In this document: positions 16,909 to 24,551 of the stretch, one piece after another | Layout: each line of letters begins with the position of its first letter | Numbering within the stretch: position 1 is the first letter of the stretch | Source of the DNA: Gardnerella vaginalis | GTDB taxonomy: Bacteria > Actinomycetota > Actinomycetes > Actinomycetales > Bifidobacteriaceae | Direction of reading: 5' to 3' | Length of the DNA stretch: 64,000 nucleotides | Assembly (NCBI RefSeq): GCF_001546455.1 | Contig: NZ_KQ956819.1 | Coordinates: 124,001-188,000 of the forward strand | The notes under the pieces: model-generated | What the model was told of the DNA's origin: nothing | The model's database searches: none | The model's input: only the letters and a program-made list of their open reading frames with translations | Translations under genes and position numbers: made by a program

Positions 16909-18327
16909 ATGGAATGGAACGATACTCCTTCAATGGATCCGCGTGCTGTAAAAGCAACATCGGTATCTGCACAAGACGAGACCATATCTTCTGCAGAGCC
17001 GCAAGCGTTGAAGATTACTGCTGCAAGCTCTAATCCTCAAATGTTTATGCTTCCTTGGGAGCTGCCACTTTCTCAATGGCCTACAAATCTTTTTGTTAAT
17101 CTTCCACGAGGCATATCTAGGCACGTTGTGCGATTTGTACATGTAGGCGACGAAGTGTACGCAATGAAGGAAATCACTCGTCAAGTAGCAGAGCGCGAAT
17201 ATGAGCTTTTAAGGCGTTTGCGCAAGTTGGAACTTCCAACAGTTAAGCCTATAGCGGTTGTGGCTGGTAGAAAAGATAAAAATGGTGAGCCGCTTGAAGC
17301 AATGCTTGTTACTCGCCATCTTAAATTCTCACTGCCGTACCGTGCGCTATTTGCTAGAACTCTGCGTCCAGACACAGCTGAGCGTTTAATTGATGCTCTT
17401 GCAGTTCTTATGGTTCGCTTGCATCTTTCGGGATTCTATTGGGGAGATGTTTCGCTTTCCAACGTTTTGTTCTTGCGAGATGCCGACGCATTTACGGCGT
17501 TTTTGGTAGATGCGGAAACTGGTGATTTGCACGGAAGCCTTACCGAAGGCCAGCGCGAATACGATATTGATTTAGCGCGCACAAATATAATCGGCGAGCT
17601 AATGGACTTAAGTTCTGGTCAGCTTTTGCCTGGAGAAGTTGACGAAATTAGCATTGGAAACAGGCTTGTAGACAGATATCATTCTCTTTGGAGCACGCTT
17701 ACAGACGTAGATAAGTTTAGTCCAGACGAAATGTGGCGTATTGAGCGCCGCGTGAATCGCCTTAATGAGCTTGGCTTTGATGTAGATGAGCTTGAGATGA
17801 AGACTTCCGAAGATGGGCGAAGAGTTTTGGTTCGCCCACGCGTGGTGGATGCTGGATATGCTTCGCGCAAGCTTCTTCGACTAACTGGTTTAGATGTGCA
17901 AGAAAATCAGGCTCGTAGGTTGCTTAATGATTTAGACGCTTATCGTACGTCTACATGGCGCCAAGGCGAAGAGCTGGAGATTGTTGCTACAGACTGGATG
18001 CGAGAAGTGTTTGAGCCTACTGTTCGTATGATTCCGCCTGAGTTTAGGTCGCAGATTCAGCCAGCACAGTTCTTCCACGAAGTTTTGGATCATCGTTGGT
18101 TTATGGCAGAGCGCGTTGGTCATGATGTTTCTATGCAAGATGCAGTAACAAGCTACATTAAAAACGTTTTGCCACAATACAAGATGGATAAGCGCGTTTT
18201 GGCTGCGATTAATGCAGATGCGGATTCTGGCGTTGTAGACGACGAATACACATATTCGACTCCTGCTCATGCTTTTGCCGCAAGCGACGACGAGTACGAT
18301 CAAGACGCAAGCGTTTGGGCAAGCTGA
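16909..18327 (+). CDS. DUF4032 kinase-fold protein
   Basis: 472-residue cytosolic protein of a conserved actinobacterial family. The N-terminal half resembles lipopolysaccharide-kinase-like folds: YAMKEITRQVAEREYELL (candidate Lys and Glu pair), then LSGFYWGDVSLSNVLF in the position of the catalytic loop, and FLVDAET resembling the metal-binding DxE. The C-terminal half (from about residue 290) is the DUF4032 domain. No substrate is known. The length and motif order look intact. It stands alone between msiK and fucU, and probably has its own promoter because a terminator precedes it. A run of TTTATA-type repeats (16848-16870) lies upstream. Confidence 0.82.
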   Translation: MEWNDTPSMDPRAVKATSVSAQDETISSAEPQALKITAASSNPQMFMLPWELPLSQWPTNLFVNLPRGISRHVVRFVHVGDEVYAMKEITRQVAEREYELLRRLRKLELPTVKPIAVVAGRKDKNGEPLEAMLVTRHLKFSLPYRALFARTLRPDTAERLIDALAVLMVRLHLSGFYWGDVSLSNVLFLRDADAFTAFLVDAETGDLHGSLTEGQREYDIDLARTNIIGELMDLSSGQLLPGEVDEISIGNRLVDRYHSLWSTLTDVDKFSPDEMWRIERRVNRLNELGFDVDELEMKTSEDGRRVLVRPRVVDAGYASRKLLRLTGLDVQENQARRLLNDLDAYRTSTWRQGEELEIVATDWMREVFEPTVRMIPPEFRSQIQPAQFFHEVLDHRWFMAERVGHDVSMQDAVTSYIKNVLPQYKMDKRVLAAINADADSGVVDDEYTYSTPAHAFAASDDEYDQDASVWAS

Positions 18328-18455
18328 GCATTTTTGCATCTGCTTTACTTTTGTTTAGTGAAGTGTGGAATTATTCTCTTTGAAATGTGGAATAATTCGT
18401 ATTTATTTTAGGAATTTTGTTAATTTCTTTTGTGAATGGTGATAGAATTTTCTTG

Positions 18456-18480
18456 TTAGTTGTCAGTGATTGCCAACTAA
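18456..18480. promoter_or_regulatory. 25-bp imperfect palindrome upstream of fucU
   Basis: TTAGTTG (18456-18462) and CAACTAA (18474-18480) are arms of a palindrome centred at 18468, with inner CA/TG matches. It sits just after a TAGAAT -10-like hexamer (18443-18448) and 36 bp before fucU, the position of a repressor site. Upstream, GTGGAATTATTC and GTGGAATAATTC form a second pair (18365-18398). Confidence 0.4.
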
Positions 18481-18516
18481 TCATAGTTATTTATCAATTA
18501 ATCAAGGGAGATTATT

Positions 18517-18963
18517 ATGTTAAAAGGTGTAGATTCTATAATTCCTCCAGCATTGCTGAAGGTTCTTTGTGAAATGGGCCATGGAGATGTTTTAGTATTG
18601 GCCGATGGAAATTTTCCAACTGAGTCTGTAGGAAAAGACGCTATAGTTGTACGCTGCGATGGTCATGGAACTTCGGAATTGCTAACTGCAATCTTAAAGT
18701 TGATGCCACTCGATCAATACACCGATAAGCCAGCTACACTTATGGAAGTTGTTCCAGGAGACCCTTGCGAAACTCCAATCTGGAAAGAATATGAAGATAT
18801 TATTGCTAAATACGATAAGCGTGGAGCCAGCACTTTAGGCACTCTTGAAAGATTTGCGTTCTACGATGAGGCAAAGAAGGCGTATTGTGTTGTTGCCACG
18901 GGTGAGCGTGCTCAATACGCTAACATTATGCTGCGTAAGGGCGTGGTGTTTGCTGGAGAGTAG
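18517..18963 (+). CDS. fucU: FucU/RbsD-family L-fucose mutarotase
   Basis: 148-residue enzyme interconverting anomers of L-fucose (possibly also of ribose). The N-terminus MLKGVDSIIPPALLKVL followed by EMGHGDVLVLADGNFP matches FucU closely, with the conserved His in MGHGD and Asp in ADGNFP. The C-terminal RFAFYDEAKKAYCVVATGE is also typical. AAGGGAG lies 8 nt before the ATG. No other fucose genes are nearby, so it works with genes elsewhere; fucose from mucin glycans would be a plausible source (inference). A palindromic operator candidate precedes it and a long hairpin follows it. Confidence 0.88.
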   Translation: MLKGVDSIIPPALLKVLCEMGHGDVLVLADGNFPTESVGKDAIVVRCDGHGTSELLTAILKLMPLDQYTDKPATLMEVVPGDPCETPIWKEYEDIIAKYDKRGASTLGTLERFAFYDEAKKAYCVVATGERAQYANIMLRKGVVFAGE

Positions 18964-19061
18964 CGTAAATAGGTAAATAAGTTTATATTTATATGCTATT
19001 TATCTGTTATTTATTTGTTATCTGTTTGTAGAGATATAGAAATTTAAGTGTTATAGCATAA

Positions 19062-19126
19062 AAGCACTGCATGCAACAAGATGATTTGGAATTTAAGAAC
19101 CATCTGCTACGTGCAGTGCTTATTTT
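19062..19126 (+). terminator. Long-stem hairpin after fucU
   Basis: AAGCACTGCA (19062-19071) pairs perfectly with TGCAGTGCTT (19112-19121), with an inner AGATG/CATCT stem, followed by ATTTTG. It lies between fucU (+) and the 3' end of tRNA-Lys (-). The 40-nt interior makes it an unusual terminator; it may act for both directions. Confidence 0.5.
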
Positions 19127-19127
19127 G

Positions 19128-19200
19128 TGCCCCCTGTGGGACTCGAACCCACAACCCAAGACTTAAAAGGACTCTGCTCTGCCAATTGAGCTAAAGGGGC
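19128..19200 (-). tRNA. tRNA-Lys (anticodon TTT), CCA not encoded
   Basis: Cloverleaf on the minus strand: acceptor GCCCCTT / AGGGGGC (one G-U), D stem GCTC / GAGC, anticodon loop CTTTTAA, T arm TGTGGGTTCGAGTCCCACA, discriminator A. The anticodon stem GAGTC / GTCTT contains a U-U mismatch at position 30-40. The discriminator is followed by CAA, so CCA must be added by the pcnA product. Confidence 0.93.
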
Positions 19201-19259
19201 AACAAATGCCTAGTGTACTACATTTTGGAGACTAATCCAACACGTTGAATATTGGCGTG

Positions 19260-19523
19260 TTAATCTGCAAGTTGGCCTAATTGAATAAGCTTATTTTTTA
19301 TTTGACTTGCGGATGGCTCCACCATAAAGCTGCCGTCGCTAAAAGTTACAACTGGAATATGCTTCTGGCCGCTAATTTCAACAGCCTTTTGAGCAGCTCC
19401 GTCTTCGGATTCAATATTGTGCCAAGTAAAAGCAACATTAAACTGGTTTAGTGCAGCTTTTGCGCGAATGCAGTCGCCACACCAATCGGCTCCGTAAACA
19501 TTGACCAATGGCAGATTTTCCAT
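19260..19523 (-). CDS. Mycoredoxin/glutaredoxin-like thiol reductase
   Basis: 87-residue thioredoxin-fold protein. The redox motif CGDC in YGADWCGDCIRAK (about residues 10-22) is followed by the cis-Pro region KHIPVVTFSDGSFMVEPS, as in mycoredoxin and NrdH/glutaredoxin-like proteins. Mycoredoxins reduce mixed disulfides with mycothiol; whether this host makes mycothiol cannot be seen here, so the thiol partner is open. The start is set at ATG 19523 because GGGGTG lies 7 nt upstream; an in-frame ATG at 19538 overlaps that ribosome site. It is a single gene, divergent from ftsY. Confidence 0.86.
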   Translation of the reverse strand: MENLPLVNVYGADWCGDCIRAKAALNQFNVAFTWHNIESEDGAAQKAVEISGQKHIPVVTFSDGSFMVEPSASQIKNKLIQLGQLAD

Positions 19524-19717
19524 AAATAAACACCCCAATTCAGTTTGATTTTAAAGTGGCCTATAAAGCTACACTTAAAGCGCTAAATATCGGCTTGTAA
19601 AATTATTGTATTAGAACACCAATATTTGCGTGATTTTTACTAAGTGATCAACAATTTTGACTATAATTTAAGAAAATTCCCTTTAATGTGTCCCTTTAAT
19701 TTCATAGGCTTATTTAT

Positions 19718-20857
19718 ATGAACATGGTTATGGACTTAAATTTGATTATATGGTTTGCTATTGGTGCGGTTATTTTAGCTGTTGTTTTAGTAGCCGTAGC
19801 GGTTGTCTTGCGAATTGTTAGCAAATCGCGAGGCCCTGTAATACCTACTAGCAAAGAAGACCCATTAACTAGTAGCGCCGAAAACAATAGTAGCGCCGAA
19901 AACAATGTTAACTCTAGTGTGCAATTGCCAGAAAACGCAACATCTAGAATGGCTAGGCTTAGGGGCAAGCTTGCCAATAGTCAAAATCCTTTTGGTCGTG
20001 CTCTATTCAACATTTTAAGCAAAGATAATCTTAGTGAAGATGATTGGCAAGATGTAGAAGACACGCTTTTAATGGCAGATGTTGGCACTCAGGCAAGCGA
20101 AGAACTTGTTAATGCACTTAAAAAAGACGCTAAGATTTCTGCGGCTGCAGACGCTCAAGAAGTTCGTGAAACGCTTCGCACAAAACTGTTGGATATTGTT
20201 GGCAGCAAAACCGATAGAAGCCTAAAAGCAGATTTGCAAGATGCAAATAAGCCAAGCGTAATAATGATGGTTGGTGTAAATGGCACTGGAAAAACCACTA
20301 CTGCTGGCAAGCTTGCGCGACTAATGGTTGCTAAAAAACGTTCGGTAATTCTTGCGGCTGCAGATACTTTCCGCGCGGCTGCTGCCGATCAGCTTGAAAC
20401 TTGGGCAAATGCTGCAGGCGTTAAAATTGTTCGCAGCCAAAAAGACGGCGCAGACCCAGCGTCTGTAGCTTTTGACGGGGCTACAGCTGCCAAAGAAGCA
20501 AATGCAGATGTTTTGATTGTAGACACGGCTGGAAGGTTGCAAAATAAGGCAAATCTTATGGATGAGCTTGGCAAAATTCGCCGTGTGATTGAAAAAACCG
20601 TTCCAGTAGACGAAGTTCTTTTAGTTCTTGATGCTACAACTGGGCAAAATGGCATGGTGCAGGCAAAAGTTTTTGCTCAGGCAATTGGAATTACTGGCGT
20701 AGTGTTAACAAAGCTAGACGGCTCTGCAAAGGGCGGAATTGTGATTTCTGTTCAGCGCGAGCTTGGAGTTCCAGTAAAGCTTGTTGGTTTAGGAGAAGGC
20801 CCAGACGACCTTGCGCCGTTTGATCCAGAAAGCTTTGTAGACGGCATTTTAGCTTGA
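19718..20857 (+). CDS. ftsY: Signal recognition particle receptor FtsY
   Basis: SRP receptor GTPase that docks ribosome-SRP complexes at the membrane. An N-terminal membrane segment (LIIWFAIGAVILAVVLVAVAV, about 8-28) and a short Asn/Ser-rich acidic linker precede the NG domain. G motifs: GVNGTGKTTT (about 186-195), DTFRAAAADQL, DTAGRLQNK and TKLDGSAKGG. Length 379. The ATG has only a weak AGG upstream, and two further in-frame ATGs follow within 12 nt. The last codons and stop (ATTTTAGCTTGA) are duplicated about 52 bp downstream, inside a tandem repeat. amt follows on the same strand. Confidence 0.95.
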   Translation: MNMVMDLNLIIWFAIGAVILAVVLVAVAVVLRIVSKSRGPVIPTSKEDPLTSSAENNSSAENNVNSSVQLPENATSRMARLRGKLANSQNPFGRALFNILSKDNLSEDDWQDVEDTLLMADVGTQASEELVNALKKDAKISAAADAQEVRETLRTKLLDIVGSKTDRSLKADLQDANKPSVIMMVGVNGTGKTTTAGKLARLMVAKKRSVILAAADTFRAAAADQLETWANAAGVKIVRSQKDGADPASVAFDGATAAKEANADVLIVDTAGRLQNKANLMDELGKIRRVIEKTVPVDEVLLVLDATTGQNGMVQAKVFAQAIGITGVVLTKLDGSAKGGIVISVQRELGVPVKLVGLGEGPDDLAPFDPESFVDGILA

Positions 20858-20866
20858 GTTGATTTT

Positions 20867-20906
20867 GGTTTTGGCTGATTTTAGTCGGTTTTGGTCGATT
20901 TTAGCT
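20867..20906. repeat. 20-bp tandem duplication after ftsY
   Basis: GGTTTTGGCTGATTTTAGTC (20867-20886) and GGTTTTGGTCGATTTTAGCT (20887-20906) are adjacent copies starting 10 bp after the ftsY stop. ATTTTAGCTTGA occurs both at the ftsY stop and at the end of the second copy. The rest of the gap to amt shows AT-rich promoter-like sequence. Confidence 0.8.
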
Positions 20907-21033
20907 TGATCCTATTAGAATATAAACAGATATTAGTTTATTAGTTCGCAGATTTTAGTCTGCAGAATTAGTTTGCATTGGTTTGCATATGTTAGTTCGC
21001 AACCACCGATGGCTGCGTATTGTGAGGTGAAAC

Positions 21034-22770
21034 ATGACCGCAATGGATCCGCAATGGGCATTACTGGCTGCTGCCTTAGTGTTTATAATTACGCCAGGAA
21101 TCGCGCTGTTTTACGGCGGTCGCGAGCGCGCAACATCAATGGTTAACATGATGATGCTTTCCGCTGGCGCAATTGCGGTAACAACTATAGTTTGGACGCT
21201 TTGGGGCTGGTCAATGGCCTTTGCTGGAAAAGACATGATTGGCGGAGTTGTTGGCGACCCAGTAAGTGGTTTACTGTTGCGCGATTCAATGGTTGCCGAT
21301 CACGGCATTTTTACCTCAATGGATGCAAACACGGGCCTTGCTGGCGGTATTCCAGCGGCGTTTAGACTTGCGTGCGCGGTTGTTGCTGTGGCTCTTATAA
21401 CTGGCGCTCTTGCTGGCCGTGTGCGCTACGCGATTTGGCTAATCTTTGTAGCCGTTTGGGTAACTCTTGTGTTTGCACCTCTTGCTCATATGGTTTGCGG
21501 AGGCGGATTGCTTTCGCCAAATGGCGCTATATCTCAGGCTCTTGGAATTCAAGTTCACGATTTTGCAGGCGGATCTTTGCTGCATGTAGCCGCGGCTGTT
21601 TCGGCGTTGTCGATTGTGCTTATTATTGGCGGTCACGCACATTTTCCGCTAAAAAAGTTCGTTTTAAGCACTAAATCTTTAACAGCTTTGGGCGTTGGCA
21701 ATATTGAGCATAAGGGCAATTTGGTTCGCGCGCTTTGGTCGGAAGTTGCAAAGTCTAATAAGACCAATAATGCGGCAGATTCCAGCGCAGACTTTAAAAC
21801 TAAGGGCGATTCTTCCTTAAGCAATGCCGGAGAATCGGCGGTTAGTGGCCATTTGCCAGCAGCTTCTTCTCGTGCCCCGCACAATGTTCCATTTATTGTT
21901 CTTGGAATTTTCATCATCTGGTTTGGCTGGCTTGGATTAATGATTGGCTCTTCTGCAGGTCTTCCAGGAGTTGCTGGCTATGCGTGGGTTAGCTCAACTA
22001 TTACAGCATCGGCATCTATGCTTGCTTGGGGCGTTACCGAACGCCTGCGCTCGGGGTGCTTTAGCGCTGTTGGTGCGGCTAGTGGAATTATGGCTGGTTT
22101 GGCAGCTAGCGCGGCTGCTGCAGACGTTATCGCGCCTTTGTGGGCGGTTATACTGGGTGTGATTGTTGGTGTTGCTACATGCCTTGCTACACATTCTAAG
22201 ACTTTTTCTCGCTACGATGGCGCTCTCCATGTTGTGAGCGTAAATGGCATTGCTGCGTTTATTGGAATTTTAGCAGTTGGATTATTTGCGGATGCAAGTG
22301 GATTGCTTTCTACTGGCGATTGGCATCAGCTTATTGCGCAAATCTGCCTTCTTGCAATCACCATTCTTTACGCGGGAGCTGTTAGCGCGTTGCTGGCGTT
22401 TGGTTTAGAGAAGCTTTTTGGGTGGAGAATATCGGAAGCTAAAGAGCGTAAGGGCGTTGATTTAGCAGATCAAGGTGAACGTGCGTATGACTTTTCTAGC
22501 ATTGCTCAGGCTAGAGCTGGGTCTGTTGCGGAAGCTGTGGAGGCTGTGGAAGCGGCTGAAGCGGCTGAAGCGGCTGAGGCTGCTGAGGCGGCGGATTCTA
22601 ATGTTGAATTAAGCGAAGAGCAAATCGAAGCTGTTCAAGAGGCCATTAATGCTCAAGAAGAATCTGATTTGAATGTTAAAGACGAGTCTAAAGAAGATAC
22701 TGGCGAGTCTGATGATTCTGGTGATGACTCTAGCGATAAACCTAAAGATGAATCCAAAAAATCTAACTGA
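21034..22770 (+). CDS. amt: Amt-family ammonium transporter with unusual pore residue and acidic tail
   Basis: Polytopic protein with the Amt signature regions: TPGIALFYGGRERA near the N-terminus and HDFAGGSLLHVAAAVSAL carrying the first pore His. At the position of the second pore His (Amt motif DVFGVHGV) this protein reads HVVSVNGI, so by eye the His is Asn and the preceding Asp is His. At 578 residues it is much longer than the usual 400-450. A polar insert of about 55 residues (KSNKTNNAADSS onward) lies between membrane segments, and a C-terminal tail of about 110 residues contains an Ala-Glu repeat and an Asp/Ser/Lys-rich end. No glnK lies beside it. It may transport ammonium or methylammonium with altered mechanism, or act as a sensor. 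Confidence 0.87.
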   Translation: MTAMDPQWALLAAALVFIITPGIALFYGGRERATSMVNMMMLSAGAIAVTTIVWTLWGWSMAFAGKDMIGGVVGDPVSGLLLRDSMVADHGIFTSMDANTGLAGGIPAAFRLACAVVAVALITGALAGRVRYAIWLIFVAVWVTLVFAPLAHMVCGGGLLSPNGAISQALGIQVHDFAGGSLLHVAAAVSALSIVLIIGGHAHFPLKKFVLSTKSLTALGVGNIEHKGNLVRALWSEVAKSNKTNNAADSSADFKTKGDSSLSNAGESAVSGHLPAASSRAPHNVPFIVLGIFIIWFGWLGLMIGSSAGLPGVAGYAWVSSTITASASMLAWGVTERLRSGCFSAVGAASGIMAGLAASAAAADVIAPLWAVILGVIVGVATCLATHSKTFSRYDGALHVVSVNGIAAFIGILAVGLFADASGLLSTGDWHQLIAQICLLAITILYAGAVSALLAFGLEKLFGWRISEAKERKGVDLADQGERAYDFSSIAQARAGSVAEAVEAVEAAEAAEAAEAAEAADSNVELSEEQIEAVQEAINAQEESDLNVKDESKEDTGESDDSGDDSSDKPKDESKKSN

Positions 22771-22799
22771 AAGAGTCAAAACAGAATATTCTTTGAAAG

Positions 22800-22979
22800 T
22801 TATGCACAATTAGTGTAAAAATTATGCTTTTATTTGCGTAAATTGACGAAGATATGACACACACGGATTGCGCAATGTGGATAAAACTTTTAGTTATCCA
22901 CATTTTAGGCGTGTTGCTGTGTATATCTATAAAAGTTATACACAAATGGGGGATAACTTTGTGGATATCCTGCGGATAA
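22800..22979. other. DnaA-box cluster, oriC-like
   Basis: Four perfect matches to TTATNCACA lie within 145 bp: TTATGCACA 22800-22808 (+), TGTGGATAA 22876-22884 (-), TTATCCACA 22894-22902 (+), TTATACACA 22936-22944 (+). Near matches are TGTGGATAT 22960-22968, GGGGGATAA and TGCGGATAA (22971-22979). An AT-rich tract with A and T runs follows (22980-23040). This fills the 323-bp gap between amt and the MATE gene, upstream of dnaB. It has the look of an origin or a DnaA-titrating/regulatory site. Synteny suggests the canonical dnaA-oriC lies left of the window, so its role is open. Confidence 0.7.
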
Positions 22980-23093
22980 CTTTTTTGAAATCAAATCTAG
23001 TTTGCAATTCAAAAAAATTTATGATAGCAGATTATAAGCAATCAGCATAAGAAGATTTGAATAGTCCAAGATGGAGCAGAACGGGTTACTAAT

Positions 23094-24449
23094 ATGAGCA
23101 ATCAGAGCGAAGATGTTGATAAAAAAGACCTACTAAAACACATATTTTCGCTAGCAATTCCAACATTCGGTCAGCTGATTGCAGAGCCAGCGTTTGTTTT
23201 AATAGACACGGCAATAGTTGGGCATTTAGGTAAAACGCAGCTTGCGGGACTTTCAATAGGTTCAACCGTGCTTTTAACAACAACGGGATTATGCCTGTTC
23301 TTGGCGTACAACACAACAAGCCAAGTGGCAAGGCTTTTGGGAGCTGGCAAAAATCGCCAAGGTTTAAGCGTTGGAATGGATGGATTGTGGCTGGCACTTG
23401 GGCTGGGTATTGTTTTAACGCTTGCATTAATGGTGTTTGCGCGCCCACTTTGCCAAAGCTTTGGTGCAAGCGGGGAAACGCTTAGAAATGCTGTAATCTA
23501 CACTCAAACTGTTATGCCAGGCTTGCCTGCAATGCTGCTAATTTACGCGGCAAATGGCATTTTTAGAGGTCTTAGCAAAGTAAGAATCACACTTTTTGCA
23601 GCAGTGAGTGGGGCTGTAGTAAATACGATTTTAGATATTCTATTTGTGTTTGGAATGAACCTTGGCATTGCTGGGTCGGGAATTGCCACAATGCTAGCAC
23701 AGTGGTATATGGGTGTTGTTTTAACGGTGCCAGCGATTTTTTGGGCGGCTCGAGAAAAAGCGCGGCTTAGCCCGCGTGCGCGTAGCATACTTAAAAGCGC
23801 TGGAAGTGGAATTCCGCTGTTTATACGCACACTGGCATTGCGTGCGTGCATGGTGGCAACCGTTGCGGCGGCTGCACGTCTTGGAACAAACACGCTAGCT
23901 GCATATCAGGTTGCAAATTCTTGCTGGAATTTTGTTATGAATATATTAGACGCTATAGGGATTGCGGCTCAAACAATAGTCGCCTCTGCGCTTGGAGCTG
24001 GATTAGTAAAACGCGCTAATGTAATAACAAAAATTTGTGCGCAGGTAGGTGCGTTAAGTAGCGTAATTGTTGGAATTCTAATGATACTTGCAGGTTGGTT
24101 ATGTTCGCCGCTGTTTAGCCCAAATGCCGAAGTTCAGCTTTTGGTTTCAATAGGAATGACGATTCTTGGAATTTTCTTGCCGCTATCTGGGTTTATGTGG
24201 GCGCTAGACGGAGTGTTAATCGGAGCTGGAGATCACAAATATTTGGCTAAATCGTGCTCTATTACGGCGGTTGTGTATCTTCTTGTAATTAGCGCGGTTT
24301 GTGTGGCAAATGTGGCGCTTTTTGCGGGAGATGTTACTAAAACAATATCGCTTTGGGCTTCTCTTAATGTTGTTTATATTGGCGGGCGAGCTCTTGGAAA
24401 TTCGCTTAGAGTTAAAACGGACGATTGGATGAAGTGCGCAACCTTGTGA
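23094..24449 (+). CDS. MATE family efflux transporter (DinF-like)
   Basis: 451-residue protein with about 12 membrane segments in two related halves. The opening IPTFGQLIAEPAFVLIDTAIVGHLG is typical of the DinF branch of MATE exporters, which use proton or sodium gradients to expel organic cations and drugs. The substrate is not readable. It lies between the DnaA-box cluster and dnaB on the same strand, with about a 100-bp gap to dnaB. The gap carries the repeated words TTGTGTTGAC and TTGTGTTGGC. The bases upstream of the ATG hold only a weak ribosome site (ACGGG). Confidence 0.88.
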   Translation: MSNQSEDVDKKDLLKHIFSLAIPTFGQLIAEPAFVLIDTAIVGHLGKTQLAGLSIGSTVLLTTTGLCLFLAYNTTSQVARLLGAGKNRQGLSVGMDGLWLALGLGIVLTLALMVFARPLCQSFGASGETLRNAVIYTQTVMPGLPAMLLIYAANGIFRGLSKVRITLFAAVSGAVVNTILDILFVFGMNLGIAGSGIATMLAQWYMGVVLTVPAIFWAAREKARLSPRARSILKSAGSGIPLFIRTLALRACMVATVAAAARLGTNTLAAYQVANSCWNFVMNILDAIGIAAQTIVASALGAGLVKRANVITKICAQVGALSSVIVGILMILAGWLCSPLFSPNAEVQLLVSIGMTILGIFLPLSGFMWALDGVLIGAGDHKYLAKSCSITAVVYLLVISAVCVANVALFAGDVTKTISLWASLNVVYIGGRALGNSLRVKTDDWMKCATL

Positions 24450-24551
24450 TTTGCGTAAACTACAGTTTGTGCATTGCGGCTTGTGTTGACTTATGTTGTC
24501 TAATATCAACTTGTGTTGGCATGCTCCGTGCAGGTGTTTATACTCGATTTT

